DNA of 36,813 bases from AEGEAN-183 sp964002385 (lineage in GTDB: Bacteria; Pseudomonadota; Gammaproteobacteria; Magnimaribacterales; Magnimaribacteraceae): assembly GCA_964002385.1 (NCBI GenBank), contig CAXFFS010000003.1, positions 1 to 36,813 on the forward strand. The letters run 5' to 3'. Shown here piece after piece: positions 16,294 to 23,857 of the stretch (positions are counted from its first letter, which is position 1; every line of letters begins with the position of its first letter). The position numbers and the translations under genes are program-made. The notes under the pieces were generated by a model, which had not been told where the DNA came from, ran no database searches, and saw nothing but the letters and a program-made list of their open reading frames with translations.

Positions 16294-16501
16294 TATTCCC
16301 TTCTTTTATAGCTTCTCTTTGAACGGTCTTTAGTTGAGCAATAGATTTTCTAATTTTTTTAATTTTATGTATCTCTTTTAACTTGCCAGAAGCAAGAGAC
16401 ATCTTTAAATCCAATAATTCTTTTCTCAACATTTCTTCTTCGTTTAGGGAGATTGAGGAGTCTCCCCTAATTTTGGATAAAAAAGTTTCTTTCTTAGCCA
16501 T
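16286..16501 (-). CDS. rpmC: 50S ribosomal protein L29
   Basis: L29 lies at the exit tunnel next to L23 and contributes to the docking surface for trigger factor and SRP. The product has 71 residues, a little longer than the usual 60-65. The helical hairpin is recognisable: MLRKELLDLKMSLASGKLKE followed by KIRKSIAQLKTVQRE. A Lys-rich N-terminal lead (MAKKETFLSK) and a short C-terminal tail explain the extra length. It is between rplP and rpsQ, the conserved place. Confidence 0.94.
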   Translation of the reverse strand: MAKKETFLSKIRGDSSISLNEEEMLRKELLDLKMSLASGKLKEIHKIKKIRKSIAQLKTVQREAIKEGNND

Positions 16502-16504
16502 TTT

Positions 16505-16912
16505 TTAAGACCTTTTCACAAAACTAGTAGAGACAGGTATTTTTGATGAGGCCAAAGCAAAGGCTTCTCTAGCTAAGTCTTCATCCACTCCCTCCATTTC
16601 GTAAAGTATTTTTCCAGGTTTAATTGGACAAACCCAATATTCAACATTTCCCTTACCCTTTCCTTGCCTTACTTCCAGAGGTTTTTTGGTTATGGGCTTA
16701 TCTGGAAAAACTCTTATCCAAATTTTTGCCCCTCTTTTTACTTTCCTTGTCATTGCTCTTCTGGCCGACTCAATCTGTCTTGAAGTTAGCATCCCACGAG
16801 AAGTAGCCTTTAGAGCAAAAGTTCCGAAACTTATAGTATTGCCACGCATTGCATTACCTGTATTTCTACCTTTCTGCTGTTTTCTATATTTAGTTCTCTT
16901 AGGCTGAAACAT
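16505..16912 (-). CDS. rplP: 50S ribosomal protein L16
   Basis: L16 is a late-assembling protein near the A-site tRNA elbow. The 135-residue product begins MFQPKRTKYRKQQKGRNTGN, has WIRVFPDKPITKKPLEVRQG and GNVEYWVCPIKPGKILYEME, and ends near the usual length. The arginine R82 in EVRQGKGKG corresponds to the residue hydroxylated by the YcfD/RoxA family in E. coli. It is 9 bases after rpsC. Confidence 0.98.
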   Translation of the reverse strand: MFQPKRTKYRKQQKGRNTGNAMRGNTISFGTFALKATSRGMLTSRQIESARRAMTRKVKRGAKIWIRVFPDKPITKKPLEVRQGKGKGNVEYWVCPIKPGKILYEMEGVDEDLAREAFALASSKIPVSTSFVKRS

Positions 16913-16921
16913 ATTAATTCA

Positions 16922-17578
16922 CTATTTTTCTTTTTTCTCTTTGGCCTTTTTGTCTAGAATTTCCCCTCTGAAGACCCAAGCTTTTACGCCGATGATTCCA
17001 TAAGTTGTTTTTGCTTCTGATAAACCATAATCAACATCTGCTCTTAGAGTATGAAGTGGAACTCTTCCTTCCTTGTGCCATTCTGCTCTGGCTATTTCAG
17101 CACCGCCTAACCTTCCAGCGACTCTAATTTTTACACCTTGAGCTCCTTGTCTCATTGCGTTTTGTATTGCTCTTTTCATTGCTCTTCTGAACATAACTCT
17201 TCTTTCCAATTGCTGCGCAACATTATCAGCTAAAAGCTTTGCATCTAGATCTGGTTTCCTAATTTCTTGAATACTTAAAGTAACTGGTATACCCATCATC
17301 AATGTTATTTCTTCCCTCATACGATCAATATCTTCACCCCTTTTCCCAATTACCACACCTGGCCTTGCAGTATGAATTAAGACTCTTGCATTATCTTCTG
17401 TCCTCTCAATTTCTATTCTGCTTACTGAAGCATGACTTAATTGTGAAAATAAGTGCTCTTTTACCTCAATGTCTTTAAGCAAATTTTCAGTATATTTAGA
17501 TTTTTCAGCATACCAATGAGAGGTATGCTCTTTGGTTATCCCTAATCTAAAGCCTATAGGATGAACTTTTTGACCCAT
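16922..17578 (-). CDS. rpsC: 30S ribosomal protein S3
   Basis: S3 forms the mRNA entry site with S4 and S5 and has helicase-related contacts. The 218-residue product starts MGQKVHPIGFRLGITKEHTS. The KH domain is seen in HTARPGVVIGKRGEDIDRM (about residues 68-86). The C-terminal domain has GRLGGAEIARAEWHKEGRVP. The C-terminal tail is Lys/Glu-rich and about 15 residues shorter than in E. coli. It follows rplV by 2 bases. Confidence 0.98.
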   Translation of the reverse strand: MGQKVHPIGFRLGITKEHTSHWYAEKSKYTENLLKDIEVKEHLFSQLSHASVSRIEIERTEDNARVLIHTARPGVVIGKRGEDIDRMREEITLMMGIPVTLSIQEIRKPDLDAKLLADNVAQQLERRVMFRRAMKRAIQNAMRQGAQGVKIRVAGRLGGAEIARAEWHKEGRVPLHTLRADVDYGLSEAKTTYGIIGVKAWVFRGEILDKKAKEKKEK

Positions 17579-17580
17579 AA

Positions 17581-17919
17581 TTAACTTATTTCCTCTAGTA
17601 TTAATTTGATGTTACAGCTACGTTTTAAGTATCTATCTGCCCTGCCTCTTGCGCGCGGTCTAATTCTTTTCATAGTAAAACTTTCATCAACTAAGATTTT
17701 TGAAATAAACAATCTATCAATGTCTAGACCTTGGTTGTGTTCAGCATTTGCAATGGCAGATTCCAAGACCTTTTTAATAATAGGTGCTGATTTTTGTAGT
17801 TCAAAGGACAGAATATCTAAAGCTTCTTCAACTTGTTTTCCACGAATTTGATTAGCTACCAGCCTAGCCTTCTGACTAGATACTCTAGCGCTCCTTAATG
17901 TTGCATTTACTTCTGTCAT
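17581..17919 (-). CDS. rplV: 50S ribosomal protein L22
   Basis: L22 lines the exit tunnel with a long beta hairpin. The 112-residue product has SSQKARLVANQIRGKQVEEA near the N-terminus, an AIANAEHNQGLDIDRLFI helix-strand unit, and the tunnel hairpin region TMKRIRPRARGRADRYLKRS without a deletion, so no macrolide-resistance-type loop loss is apparent. It lies 9 bases after rpsS. Confidence 0.98.
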   Translation of the reverse strand: MTEVNATLRSARVSSQKARLVANQIRGKQVEEALDILSFELQKSAPIIKKVLESAIANAEHNQGLDIDRLFISKILVDESFTMKRIRPRARGRADRYLKRSCNIKLILEEIS

Positions 17920-17928
17920 TTTTCTTCT

Positions 17929-18201
17929 TTAGGTTGACTTTCTATCCCCTGAATGAACCCTGAAAGTCCTCGTTAAAACGAATTCTCCTAATTTATGACC
18001 AACCATATCTTCCTGGATAAAGATGGGTACATGCTGTCTTCCATTGTGTACAGCTATGTTAAGGCCCACCATTTGAGGAGTTATGAGAGATCTTCTTGAC
18101 CAGGTTTTAATTGGCTTTTTATTATTCTCAGCAATTGCTTTATCTACTTTCTTCTGTAAATGTAAATCTATAAAGGGTCCTTTTCTTAATGATCTAGGCA
18201 T
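17929..18201 (-). CDS. rpsS: 30S ribosomal protein S19
   Basis: S19 is in the 30S head and pairs with S13. The 90-residue product has MPRSLRKGPFIDLHLQKKVD at the start, then TWSRRSLITPQMVGLNIAVH and KLGEFVLTRTFRVHSGDRKS, the family blocks in order. Spacing is 5 bases from rplB and 9 bases to rplV, standard S10-operon order. Confidence 0.98.
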   Translation of the reverse strand: MPRSLRKGPFIDLHLQKKVDKAIAENNKKPIKTWSRRSLITPQMVGLNIAVHNGRQHVPIFIQEDMVGHKLGEFVLTRTFRVHSGDRKST

Positions 18202-18206
18202 AATTC

Positions 18207-19040
18207 TTACTGGTATCTACGCCTAACTATTAGGCGATTACTTTGTTGTTTAGTTTTCCTTGTTCTGAACCCTTTTGTAGGTACGCCCCAAGGAGTCACT
18301 GGATGTCTGCCCCCAGAAGTTTTTCCTTCTCCTCCACCATGTGGGTGGTCTATAGGGTTCATTGCAACACCTCTTACTTTTGGTCTTCTCCCTAACCATC
18401 TTTTTGCTCCAGCCTTCCCCACAGATCTTAAAGCATGCTCAGAATTAGAAACGGCCCCGATAGTGGCCTTGCAATTAGAAAGAACCTTTCTTACTTCTCC
18501 ACTACGAAGCCTTAAAGTTGTGTATCTTCCTTCAATAGCCAATATCTGGGCAGAAGAACCCGCACTTCTAGCTATTTGGGCTCCTTTTCCAGGAAACATT
18601 TCAATACAATGTACTGAAGTCCCTAATGGCATATCTGAAAGGCTTAAACAATTCCCAATCGAAATTGAAGAAGCTGATCCTGACTCTATAACATCTCCAT
18701 CCTTTAAACCTTCAGGAGCAATTATGTATCTTCTCTCACCATCTTGGTAAAGAACAAGAGCTATATTAGCAGACCTATTCGGGTCATATTCTAATCTTTC
18801 AACACGAGCTTTTATTGAATCTTTATCACGTTTAAAATCTATAACACGATAATTCTTCTTATGACCACCCCCTCTATGTCTTGAAGTAATACGGCCTTTA
18901 TTATTTCTGCCAGATTTTTGCTTTTTACTTTCTAATAATGCTTGAAAGCCCGATCCTTTATGCAGACCTTCTCTAGAAACCCAAGACCGAAATCTTCTTC
19001 CAGGTGAAGTAGGTTTAGATTTTTTTATTTGGTTTGCCAT
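18207..19040 (-). CDS. rplB: 50S ribosomal protein L2
   Basis: L2 is needed for subunit association and for the architecture of the peptidyl transferase centre. The 277-residue product has the N-terminal OB-like region (GRITSRHRGGGHKKNYRVID), the SH3-like domain, and the C-terminal segment VRGVAMNPIDHPHGGGEGKT with the conserved histidines. It abuts rplW with no spacer bases. Length and motif order match E. coli (273 aa). Confidence 0.98.
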   Translation of the reverse strand: MANQIKKSKPTSPGRRFRSWVSREGLHKGSGFQALLESKKQKSGRNNKGRITSRHRGGGHKKNYRVIDFKRDKDSIKARVERLEYDPNRSANIALVLYQDGERRYIIAPEGLKDGDVIESGSASSISIGNCLSLSDMPLGTSVHCIEMFPGKGAQIARSAGSSAQILAIEGRYTTLRLRSGEVRKVLSNCKATIGAVSNSEHALRSVGKAGAKRWLGRRPKVRGVAMNPIDHPHGGGEGKTSGGRHPVTPWGVPTKGFRTRKTKQQSNRLIVRRRYQ

Positions 19041-19331
19041 CTATTCTATTCCTACATCTATCGATTGTCCTTCTGCAACACTTACATAAGCTTTTTTCCA
19101 ATTTGGTCTTTGCTTAATTCTGTGTCGAGAACGCTTTGTCTTTCCTTTTACCTTCAAAACTCTGACTTTATTTACCTCAACTGAGAAATATGCTTCCACA
19201 GCTTTCTTTATTTCTTTTTTAGTAGAATTAATATCTACTTTAAATGCGTATTGATTACTTTGATTCATAAGATTAGTAACCTTTTCTGTAAGGTGAGGCG
19301 CTTTAATGGTTTTATAGATATCTTTTTTCAT
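19041..19331 (-). CDS. rplW: 50S ribosomal protein L23
   Basis: L23 is the main exit-tunnel docking site for trigger factor and SRP. The 96-residue product has TIKAPHLTEKVTNLM, a YAFKVDINSTKKEIKKAVEA helix, the VNKVRVLKVKGKTKR strand and a basic loop before KKAYVSVAEGQSID. Its ATG overlaps the rplD stop by one base (TAATG), pointing to coupled translation. Confidence 0.97.
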   Translation of the reverse strand: MKKDIYKTIKAPHLTEKVTNLMNQSNQYAFKVDINSTKKEIKKAVEAYFSVEVNKVRVLKVKGKTKRSRHRIKQRPNWKKAYVSVAEGQSIDVGIE

Positions 19332-19954
19332 TATGAAAGTACCTCTGCTAATGAAGTGAGAGCATCTTCTGTAAAAACCACCTTTTCAGCATTTATAAGG
19401 TCAACAGGATTTAATGAATTAATAGTTTGTGAACGGATGTTAAATAAATTTTTAGAAGCAATTTCAAAATTTTGATTCTTTTCTTTAAAAACAAATACAG
19501 CATTCGAAAAACCCAACTTGGAGAGCAAGTTTTTTATTTCTGAAGTTTTGGGGGGTTCGTTAATTTCTAGGCTATCTATAACAACTAACCTTTCTTCATT
19601 AATTAATCTAGAGAGTATAGATCTGAAAGCTGCCCTATACATTTTCCTATTCACCTTTTTCTTCTTTGTTGGTCTAAAGACATGGGCAAAGGTAACCCCT
19701 CCTGATCTCCAAATAGGACTTCTTATCGTTCCTGCTCTGGCCCTTCCAGTACCCTTTTGTCTCCAGGGCTTCCTTCCCCCTCCTCTTACAGCAGATCTAT
19801 TTTTCTGCGCTTTAGTATTTGGATGAGAATTATGAATGTAGGTTGAAACTAGCTGATGAACTAGATCAAAATTATATTTTTGAGCAAAAATAGTCTCTGG
19901 GAACTCTATTTCAGATCCTTTTGTTCCATTTTGATCTATAACTTGCATTTTCAT
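19331..19954 (-). CDS. rplD: 50S ribosomal protein L4
   Basis: L4 extends a loop into the exit tunnel and, in E. coli, is the autogenous regulator of the S10 operon, acting on the leader before rpsJ. The 207-residue product contains the tunnel loop (GGGRKPWRQKGTGRARAGTI near residues 60-79, then WRSGGVTFA) and a C-terminal Rossmann-like domain. A second ATG two codons downstream (19948) is an equally possible start, and neither has a clear Shine-Dalgarno. It overlaps rplW by one base. Given the S10 leader hairpins in this window, a regulatory role is plausible but not shown. Confidence 0.97.
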   Translation of the reverse strand: MKMQVIDQNGTKGSEIEFPETIFAQKYNFDLVHQLVSTYIHNSHPNTKAQKNRSAVRGGGRKPWRQKGTGRARAGTIRSPIWRSGGVTFAHVFRPTKKKKVNRKMYRAAFRSILSRLINEERLVVIDSLEINEPPKTSEIKNLLSKLGFSNAVFVFKEKNQNFEIASKNLFNIRSQTINSLNPVDLINAEKVVFTEDALTSLAEVLS

Positions 19955-19958
19955 TTTT

Positions 19959-20720
19959 TTATTCTGATTCAGTTTTCTCAGCTTTATTTTTAGGCTTTTT
20001 TTCTTCTGGTTGGGTCTCTTCTGGTTGGGTCTCTTCTGGTTGGGTCTCTTCTGGTTGGGTCTCTTCGAATGGGAATTCTACATTTTCACCTCTCGCAGGC
20101 CTTAGTATCACCCGAGAGCCTGTTGAGCCAGGGATAGAACCTTGAATAAGTATCAAGCTATTCTCTAAATCTATGGAAATAATTTTTAAATTCTGGACAG
20201 TTACCTTTTCTGATCCCATATGACCAGACATCTTTTTTCCTTTCCAAACCCTTCCTGGGGTTTGACATTGGCCTATAGATCCGGGTGCCCTATGAGATAA
20301 AGAATTACCATGAGTTGCATCTTGCATCTGAAAATTCCATCTTTTAACAGTTCCAGCAAAGCCTTTTCCTTTTGATACACCCGAAACATCTACTACTTGT
20401 CCCTCTTTGAATAATGCCAAAGGTATGGCTTTTCCTATTTCTACTTTCTCAATTTCTGTGTTTTCAATAGGAAATTCCCATAAACCCTCTCCAGGATCTA
20501 CAGAAGATTTTTTGAAGTGTCCCAATTCTGATTTAGTTAAGTGTTTTTCTTTTTTCCGACCTGTCGTTACTTGAACAGAGCTATAACCATCATTGTCTAC
20601 AGTTTTTATTTGAGTAATGGTATTTGCATCAACACTCACCACAGTTACAGGTAGAGACCCCCCTTCTTCTGTAAAGACTCGGGTCATTCCTTGTTTTTTT
20701 CCTATTAATCCTAAAGACAT
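19959..20720 (-). CDS. rplC: 50S ribosomal protein L3 with repeat-bearing tail
   Basis: L3 is an early assembly protein whose extension reaches the peptidyl transferase centre. Residues 1 to about 215 form the normal L3, with VSGVSKGKGFAGTVKRW near 112 and GSIGQCQTPGRVWKGKKMSG near 147. Q151 corresponds to the glutamine methylated by PrmB in E. coli. After FPF the protein carries EETQP four times in tandem (219-238) and then EEKKPKNKAEKTESE, a charged low-complexity tail of about 35 residues that is absent from the 209-residue E. coli protein. The stop is followed after 4 bases by rplD, so the tail is truly in frame. Its function is unknown. Confidence 0.97.
   Translation of the reverse strand: MSLGLIGKKQGMTRVFTEEGGSLPVTVVSVDANTITQIKTVDNDGYSSVQVTTGRKKEKHLTKSELGHFKKSSVDPGEGLWEFPIENTEIEKVEIGKAIPLALFKEGQVVDVSGVSKGKGFAGTVKRWNFQMQDATHGNSLSHRAPGSIGQCQTPGRVWKGKKMSGHMGSEKVTVQNLKIISIDLENSLILIQGSIPGSTGSRVILRPARGENVEFPFEETQPEETQPEETQPEETQPEEKKPKNKAEKTESE
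20004..20063 (-). repeat. four perfect 15-bp tandem repeats inside rplC
   Basis: The unit TTCTGGTTGGGTCTC (plus-strand reading) occurs four times without mismatch, each copy encoding one EETQP pentapeptide on the minus strand. Perfect identity at the DNA level, including third positions, suggests recent expansion by slippage or unequal exchange, and copy number may vary between strains. Confidence 0.95.
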
Positions 20721-20723
20721 GAT

Positions 20724-21041
20724 TCAAACCTCATCTAGACTGATCTGTACAAGCACCCCAGCAGATAATTCTAATTTAGTTAATGCATCCAAAGTTTTCT
20801 CTGATGGCTCTATGATATCTAGTGTTCTTTTGTGGGTTCTTATTTCGTATTGGTCGCGGGCGTCTTTATCTTTGTGAGGGGAAGTCAGGATGGTTGTTTT
20901 ATGTTTTTTAACCGGCAAAGGTATTGGCCCCTTAACTTTAGCGCCCGTGCGTTTTACTGTCTCTACGATTTCTTTCGCAGACTTATCTATGAGCCTATGG
21001 TCAAAAGCTTTTAACCTAATTCTTATGCTTTGGTTTTGCAC
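20724..21041 (-). CDS. rpsJ: 30S ribosomal protein S10 (NusE)
   Basis: S10 is a 30S head protein and, as NusE, binds NusB and the NusG C-terminal domain in antitermination. The 105-residue product begins QNQSIRIRLKAFDHRLIDK after the initiator and contains KDARDQYEIRTHKRTLDIIE. The start codon is GTG at 21041, chosen because the next residues match the family N-terminus exactly; an AGGA sits just upstream. It is the first gene of the S10-spc-alpha series and is preceded by a leader of about 120 bases with two terminator-like hairpins. It follows the fusA transcription unit with no tuf gene between them. Confidence 0.98.
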   Translation of the reverse strand: MQNQSIRIRLKAFDHRLIDKSAKEIVETVKRTGAKVKGPIPLPVKKHKTTILTSPHKDKDARDQYEIRTHKRTLDIIEPSEKTLDALTKLELSAGVLVQISLDEV

Positions 21042-21072
21042 AATCCTGTTCCCACTTCATCTAAGAAGAGTT

Positions 21073-21101
21073 AAAAAATTTTGCCTAAAAAAAGGGCAAA
21101 A
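21073..21101 (-). terminator. second hairpin of the S10 leader (terminator-like)
   Basis: On the minus strand TTTTGCC and GGCAAAA form a perfect 7-bp stem around a nine-base loop, followed directly by six T residues. It lies about 30 bases before the GTG start of rpsJ. It has the form of an intrinsic terminator or attenuator in the 5' leader, so read-through must be allowed or regulated for S10 operon expression. Confidence 0.6.
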
Positions 21102-21109
21102 CTACTATT

Positions 21110-21148
21110 AAAAAAGGCTCAAATCAGCAAAAATTCATGATTAGAGCC
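21110..21148 (-). terminator. first hairpin of the S10 leader (terminator-like)
   Basis: On the minus strand GGCTC pairs with GAGCC and an inner ATCA pairs with TGAT, with a single internal mismatch, followed by six T residues. It begins about 15 bases after the expected transcription start of the S10 promoter. In E. coli the S10 leader is the site of L4-mediated attenuation; this hairpin or the next one could have that role here. Confidence 0.55.
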
Positions 21149-21170
21149 CAACCATCAAAAAAGAGCGCAA

Positions 21171-21199
21171 ATTCTAGGTTTGTGACGCCAAAGTGTCAA
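21171..21199 (-). promoter_or_regulatory. S10 operon promoter
   Basis: A consensus TTGACA at 21194-21199 and TAGAAT at 21171-21176 (minus strand) are exactly 17 bases apart, the best sigma70-type promoter in the window. The bases immediately upstream are very A/T-rich (TTTTTTTATATATTT) and could act as an UP element for the alpha C-terminal domain. It should drive rpsJ through at least the S10 and spc genes and possibly through rplQ, as no other promoter is obvious downstream. Confidence 0.85.
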
Positions 21200-21210
21200 C
21201 ATAAATATAT

Positions 21211-21238
21211 AAAAAAACCCTTTAATTAAGGGGTTTTT
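21211..21238 (-). terminator. rho-independent terminator of the fusA transcription unit
   Basis: On the minus strand AAAAACCC and GGGTTTTT pair around a short A/T loop that can extend the stem, and the right arm runs into a seven-T tract followed by ATATATT. It lies just after the fusA stop (21256) and immediately before the S10 promoter, so it separates the str genes from the S10 operon. Confidence 0.85.
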
Positions 21239-21255
21239 AGATTAATTAAAACTAG

Positions 21256-23355
21256 TTATTCGTTCTTATTAATTACAGCTTCAGCAACATTGGGTGGTAC
21301 TTCTGAATATTTAAGAGGTTCCATAGTAAAAGTGGCCCTCCCTTGTGTTGCTGACCGGAGATCAGTTGCATAGCCAAACATTTCTGCTAAAGGCACCTCT
21401 CCGGAAATAACCTTGCCAGAAGGACCGTCATCCATACCACCTATAACTCCTCTCCTTCTGCTTAAATCTCCAACCACATCACCCATATATTCTTCAGGGG
21501 TTACTACCTCAAGGCTCATAATGGGCTCCAATAGGACTGGATCTGCTTTCAAAGCTCCATCCTTAAAAGCCATTGAGCCCGCTACTTTGAAAGCTATTTC
21601 ACTAGAATCTACATCATGAAATGAGCCGTCATAAAGTGTAACTTTAATTTTAACTAAAGGATATCCTGCTATTACCCCAGCTTCCATTTGTTCCCGACAG
21701 CCTTTATCAACAGCAGGAATAAACTCTTTAGGAATAGTGCCTCCTACTATTTTATTTACAAATTCATAATTTTCTTCATCTGATTTTAAGGGCTCCATTT
21801 TTATGTATACATGCCCGTATTGACCTCTTCCTCCTGATTGTCTTACAAATTTAGCTTCCTGTTCGACTAATTTTCTAATTGTTTCTCTATAAGCTACTTG
21901 GGGTTTTCCCATATTGGCTTCTACGTTAAATTCTCTTCTCATTCTGTCTACTAAAACATCAAGGTGAAGTTCTCCCATTCCAGAAATGATTGTTTGGCCT
22001 GACTCTTCATCTGTTCTCATCTTAAAAGAAGGGTCTTCTTGAGCTAATCTTCCTAAGGCTATGCCCATCTTTTCCTGATCTTCTTTAGTCTTTGGCTCTA
22101 CTGCAACAGAAATTACTGGATCAGGAAAATTCATTTTCTCTAAAATTATCTGATTTTTTTCATCACAAAGAGTCTCTCCTGTAACAGCTTGCTTTAAACC
22201 TATAACTGCACAAATATCCCCTGCGCGGACTTCATCTATTTCTTTACGCTTATTTGAATGCATTTGAAGCATTCGCCCAATTCTTTCTTTCTTTCTTTTC
22301 AAGGGTAAAAAGACTGAATCCCCTGAGTTTAGAGTTCCAGAATAGACTCTTACAAAAGTTAGAGATCCTACATAGGGATCGGTCGCTATCTTAAAAGCAA
22401 GCCCAGAGAAAGGTTCTTTATCATCTGCCTTCCTAGTGCCTTCCGTTCCTTTATCATCCAATACGCCTGTCATGGGTTTAACTTGATTTGGTGCAGGTAG
22501 AAAATCTATCACTGCATCTAGAAGTGTTTGCACTCCCTTATTTTTAAAAGCAGCTCCGCATAGAGTTATAACAATTTCAGAAGATAAGTTTCTTTCTCTT
22601 AGTCCTGCTTTAATATCCTCTACAGATAGATCTCCCTCTTCTAAGTATTTGTCCATAAGAGCTTCGTTTGCTTCAGCTGCTATCTCGAGCATATTTTCTC
22701 GCCATTTATTTGCTTCAGAAACTAACTCTTCAGGTATCTCTTCCAAGGCAAATGAAGTTCCCATGTCTTCTTCGCTCCAATAAATAGCCTTCATATTTAT
22801 TAGGTCTATTACCCCTTTAAAGTCTTCTTCAGCTCCTATGGGTAACTGAACAGGAACTGGGTTTGCACCCAACCTTGTTTTCATTTGATCAACAACTTTT
22901 AAGAAATCTGCACCTGCTCTGTCCATTTTGTTTACAAATGCTAATCTCGGAACTTCATATCTATTTGCTTGGCGCCACACAGTTTCAGACTGAGGCTCAA
23001 CTCCAGAACTAGCGCAAAAGACAACAATGGCCCCATCTAAAACTCTAAGTGATCTTTCCACCTCAATAGTAAAGTCAACGTGACCAGGGGTATCTATGAT
23101 GTTAATTCTATGTTCAGTAAATTGCTGACTTGTCCCTTTCCAAAAGCAAGTTGTTGCAGCGGAAGTAATAGTAATTCCTCTTTCCTGTTCTTGCTCCATC
23201 CAGTCCATTACAGCTGCCCCATCATGAACTTCACCTATCTTATGGGATATTCCTGTATAAAAGAGAACGCGCTCTGTAGTAGTGGTTTTACCAGCATCTA
23301 CGTGAGCTATAATACCGATATTCCTATAAAGTTCTAATGGAGTAGATCTTGCCAT
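21256..23355 (-). CDS. fusA: elongation factor G
   Basis: EF-G is the GTPase that drives translocation and, with RRF, ribosome recycling. The 699-residue product has G1 AHVDAGKT at 17-24, G3 DTPGH at 88-92 and G4 NKMD at 142-145. The MEQEQERGITITSAATT switch region and the domain IV/V blocks (GRGQYGHVYIKMEP, GGTIPKEFIPAVDKG) are intact. It follows rpsG by 23 bases and ends at a clear terminator. In E. coli tufA follows fusA; here it does not, and the only tuf in view is at the right edge of the window. Confidence 0.99.
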   Translation of the reverse strand: MARSTPLELYRNIGIIAHVDAGKTTTTERVLFYTGISHKIGEVHDGAAVMDWMEQEQERGITITSAATTCFWKGTSQQFTEHRINIIDTPGHVDFTIEVERSLRVLDGAIVVFCASSGVEPQSETVWRQANRYEVPRLAFVNKMDRAGADFLKVVDQMKTRLGANPVPVQLPIGAEEDFKGVIDLINMKAIYWSEEDMGTSFALEEIPEELVSEANKWRENMLEIAAEANEALMDKYLEEGDLSVEDIKAGLRERNLSSEIVITLCGAAFKNKGVQTLLDAVIDFLPAPNQVKPMTGVLDDKGTEGTRKADDKEPFSGLAFKIATDPYVGSLTFVRVYSGTLNSGDSVFLPLKRKKERIGRMLQMHSNKRKEIDEVRAGDICAVIGLKQAVTGETLCDEKNQIILEKMNFPDPVISVAVEPKTKEDQEKMGIALGRLAQEDPSFKMRTDEESGQTIISGMGELHLDVLVDRMRREFNVEANMGKPQVAYRETIRKLVEQEAKFVRQSGGRGQYGHVYIKMEPLKSDEENYEFVNKIVGGTIPKEFIPAVDKGCREQMEAGVIAGYPLVKIKVTLYDGSFHDVDSSEIAFKVAGSMAFKDGALKADPVLLEPIMSLEVVTPEEYMGDVVGDLSRRRGVIGGMDDGPSGKVISGEVPLAEMFGYATDLRSATQGRATFTMEPLKYSEVPPNVAEAVINKNE

Positions 23356-23378
23356 TTTTTAAGTATGTTGTTTAATAA

Positions 23379-23849
23379 TTAAAATCTAAAATGCGAAAAA
23401 GCTCTGTTCGCTTCTGCCATTCTGTGGGTATCTTCTTTCTTCTTAATTGCTTCTCCCTTTCCTTCAGAGGCATCAATCAACTCATTGGCTAGTTTTAAAG
23501 TCATGGTTTTTTCAGATCTTGATCTAGCACTGCTTACAAGCCAACGCATGGCTAACGCTTGGCGTCTTGAAGATCTAACTTCCAGGGGTATTTGATAAGT
23601 TGCACCCCCTACTCTTCTTGCTTTTACTTCCACCACTGGGCCTACCTCTTCAAGAGCTTTCTCAAAAACTTCTACAGGTTCTTTTTTAGATTTGCTTTCA
23701 ATCTCTGATAGAGCTCCATAAACAATACCTTCTGCAATGGATTTCTTACCGTCTTTCATAATCTGATTCATGAATTTGGCCAGCTTTAAATTCCCATATT
23801 TAGGGTCAGGTAATATTTTTCTCTTAGGGGCTGCTTTTCTTCTAGACAT
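23379..23849 (-). CDS. rpsG: 30S ribosomal protein S7
   Basis: S7 nucleates assembly of the 30S head and contacts E-site tRNA. The 156-residue product has the N-terminal MSRRKAAPKRKILPDPKYGN, then the ARRVGGATYQIPLEVRSSRR beta-hairpin region, and NRAFSHFRF at the C-terminus. The spacer to rpsL is only 8 bases, whereas in E. coli a much longer rpsL-rpsG spacer carries the S7 operator, so that autoregulatory site is not evident here. Confidence 0.98.
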   Translation of the reverse strand: MSRRKAAPKRKILPDPKYGNLKLAKFMNQIMKDGKKSIAEGIVYGALSEIESKSKKEPVEVFEKALEEVGPVVEVKARRVGGATYQIPLEVRSSRRQALAMRWLVSSARSRSEKTMTLKLANELIDASEGKGEAIKKKEDTHRMAEANRAFSHFRF

Positions 23850-23857
23850 TAGTTTCT

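Noticed and set aside
21141..21155. Possible leader peptide ATG GTT GGG CTC TAA in the S10 leader
   Set aside because: Only four codons, no Shine-Dalgarno, and it lies in the hairpin arm. A second mini-frame at 21124-21138 is no better. Both are expected by chance.
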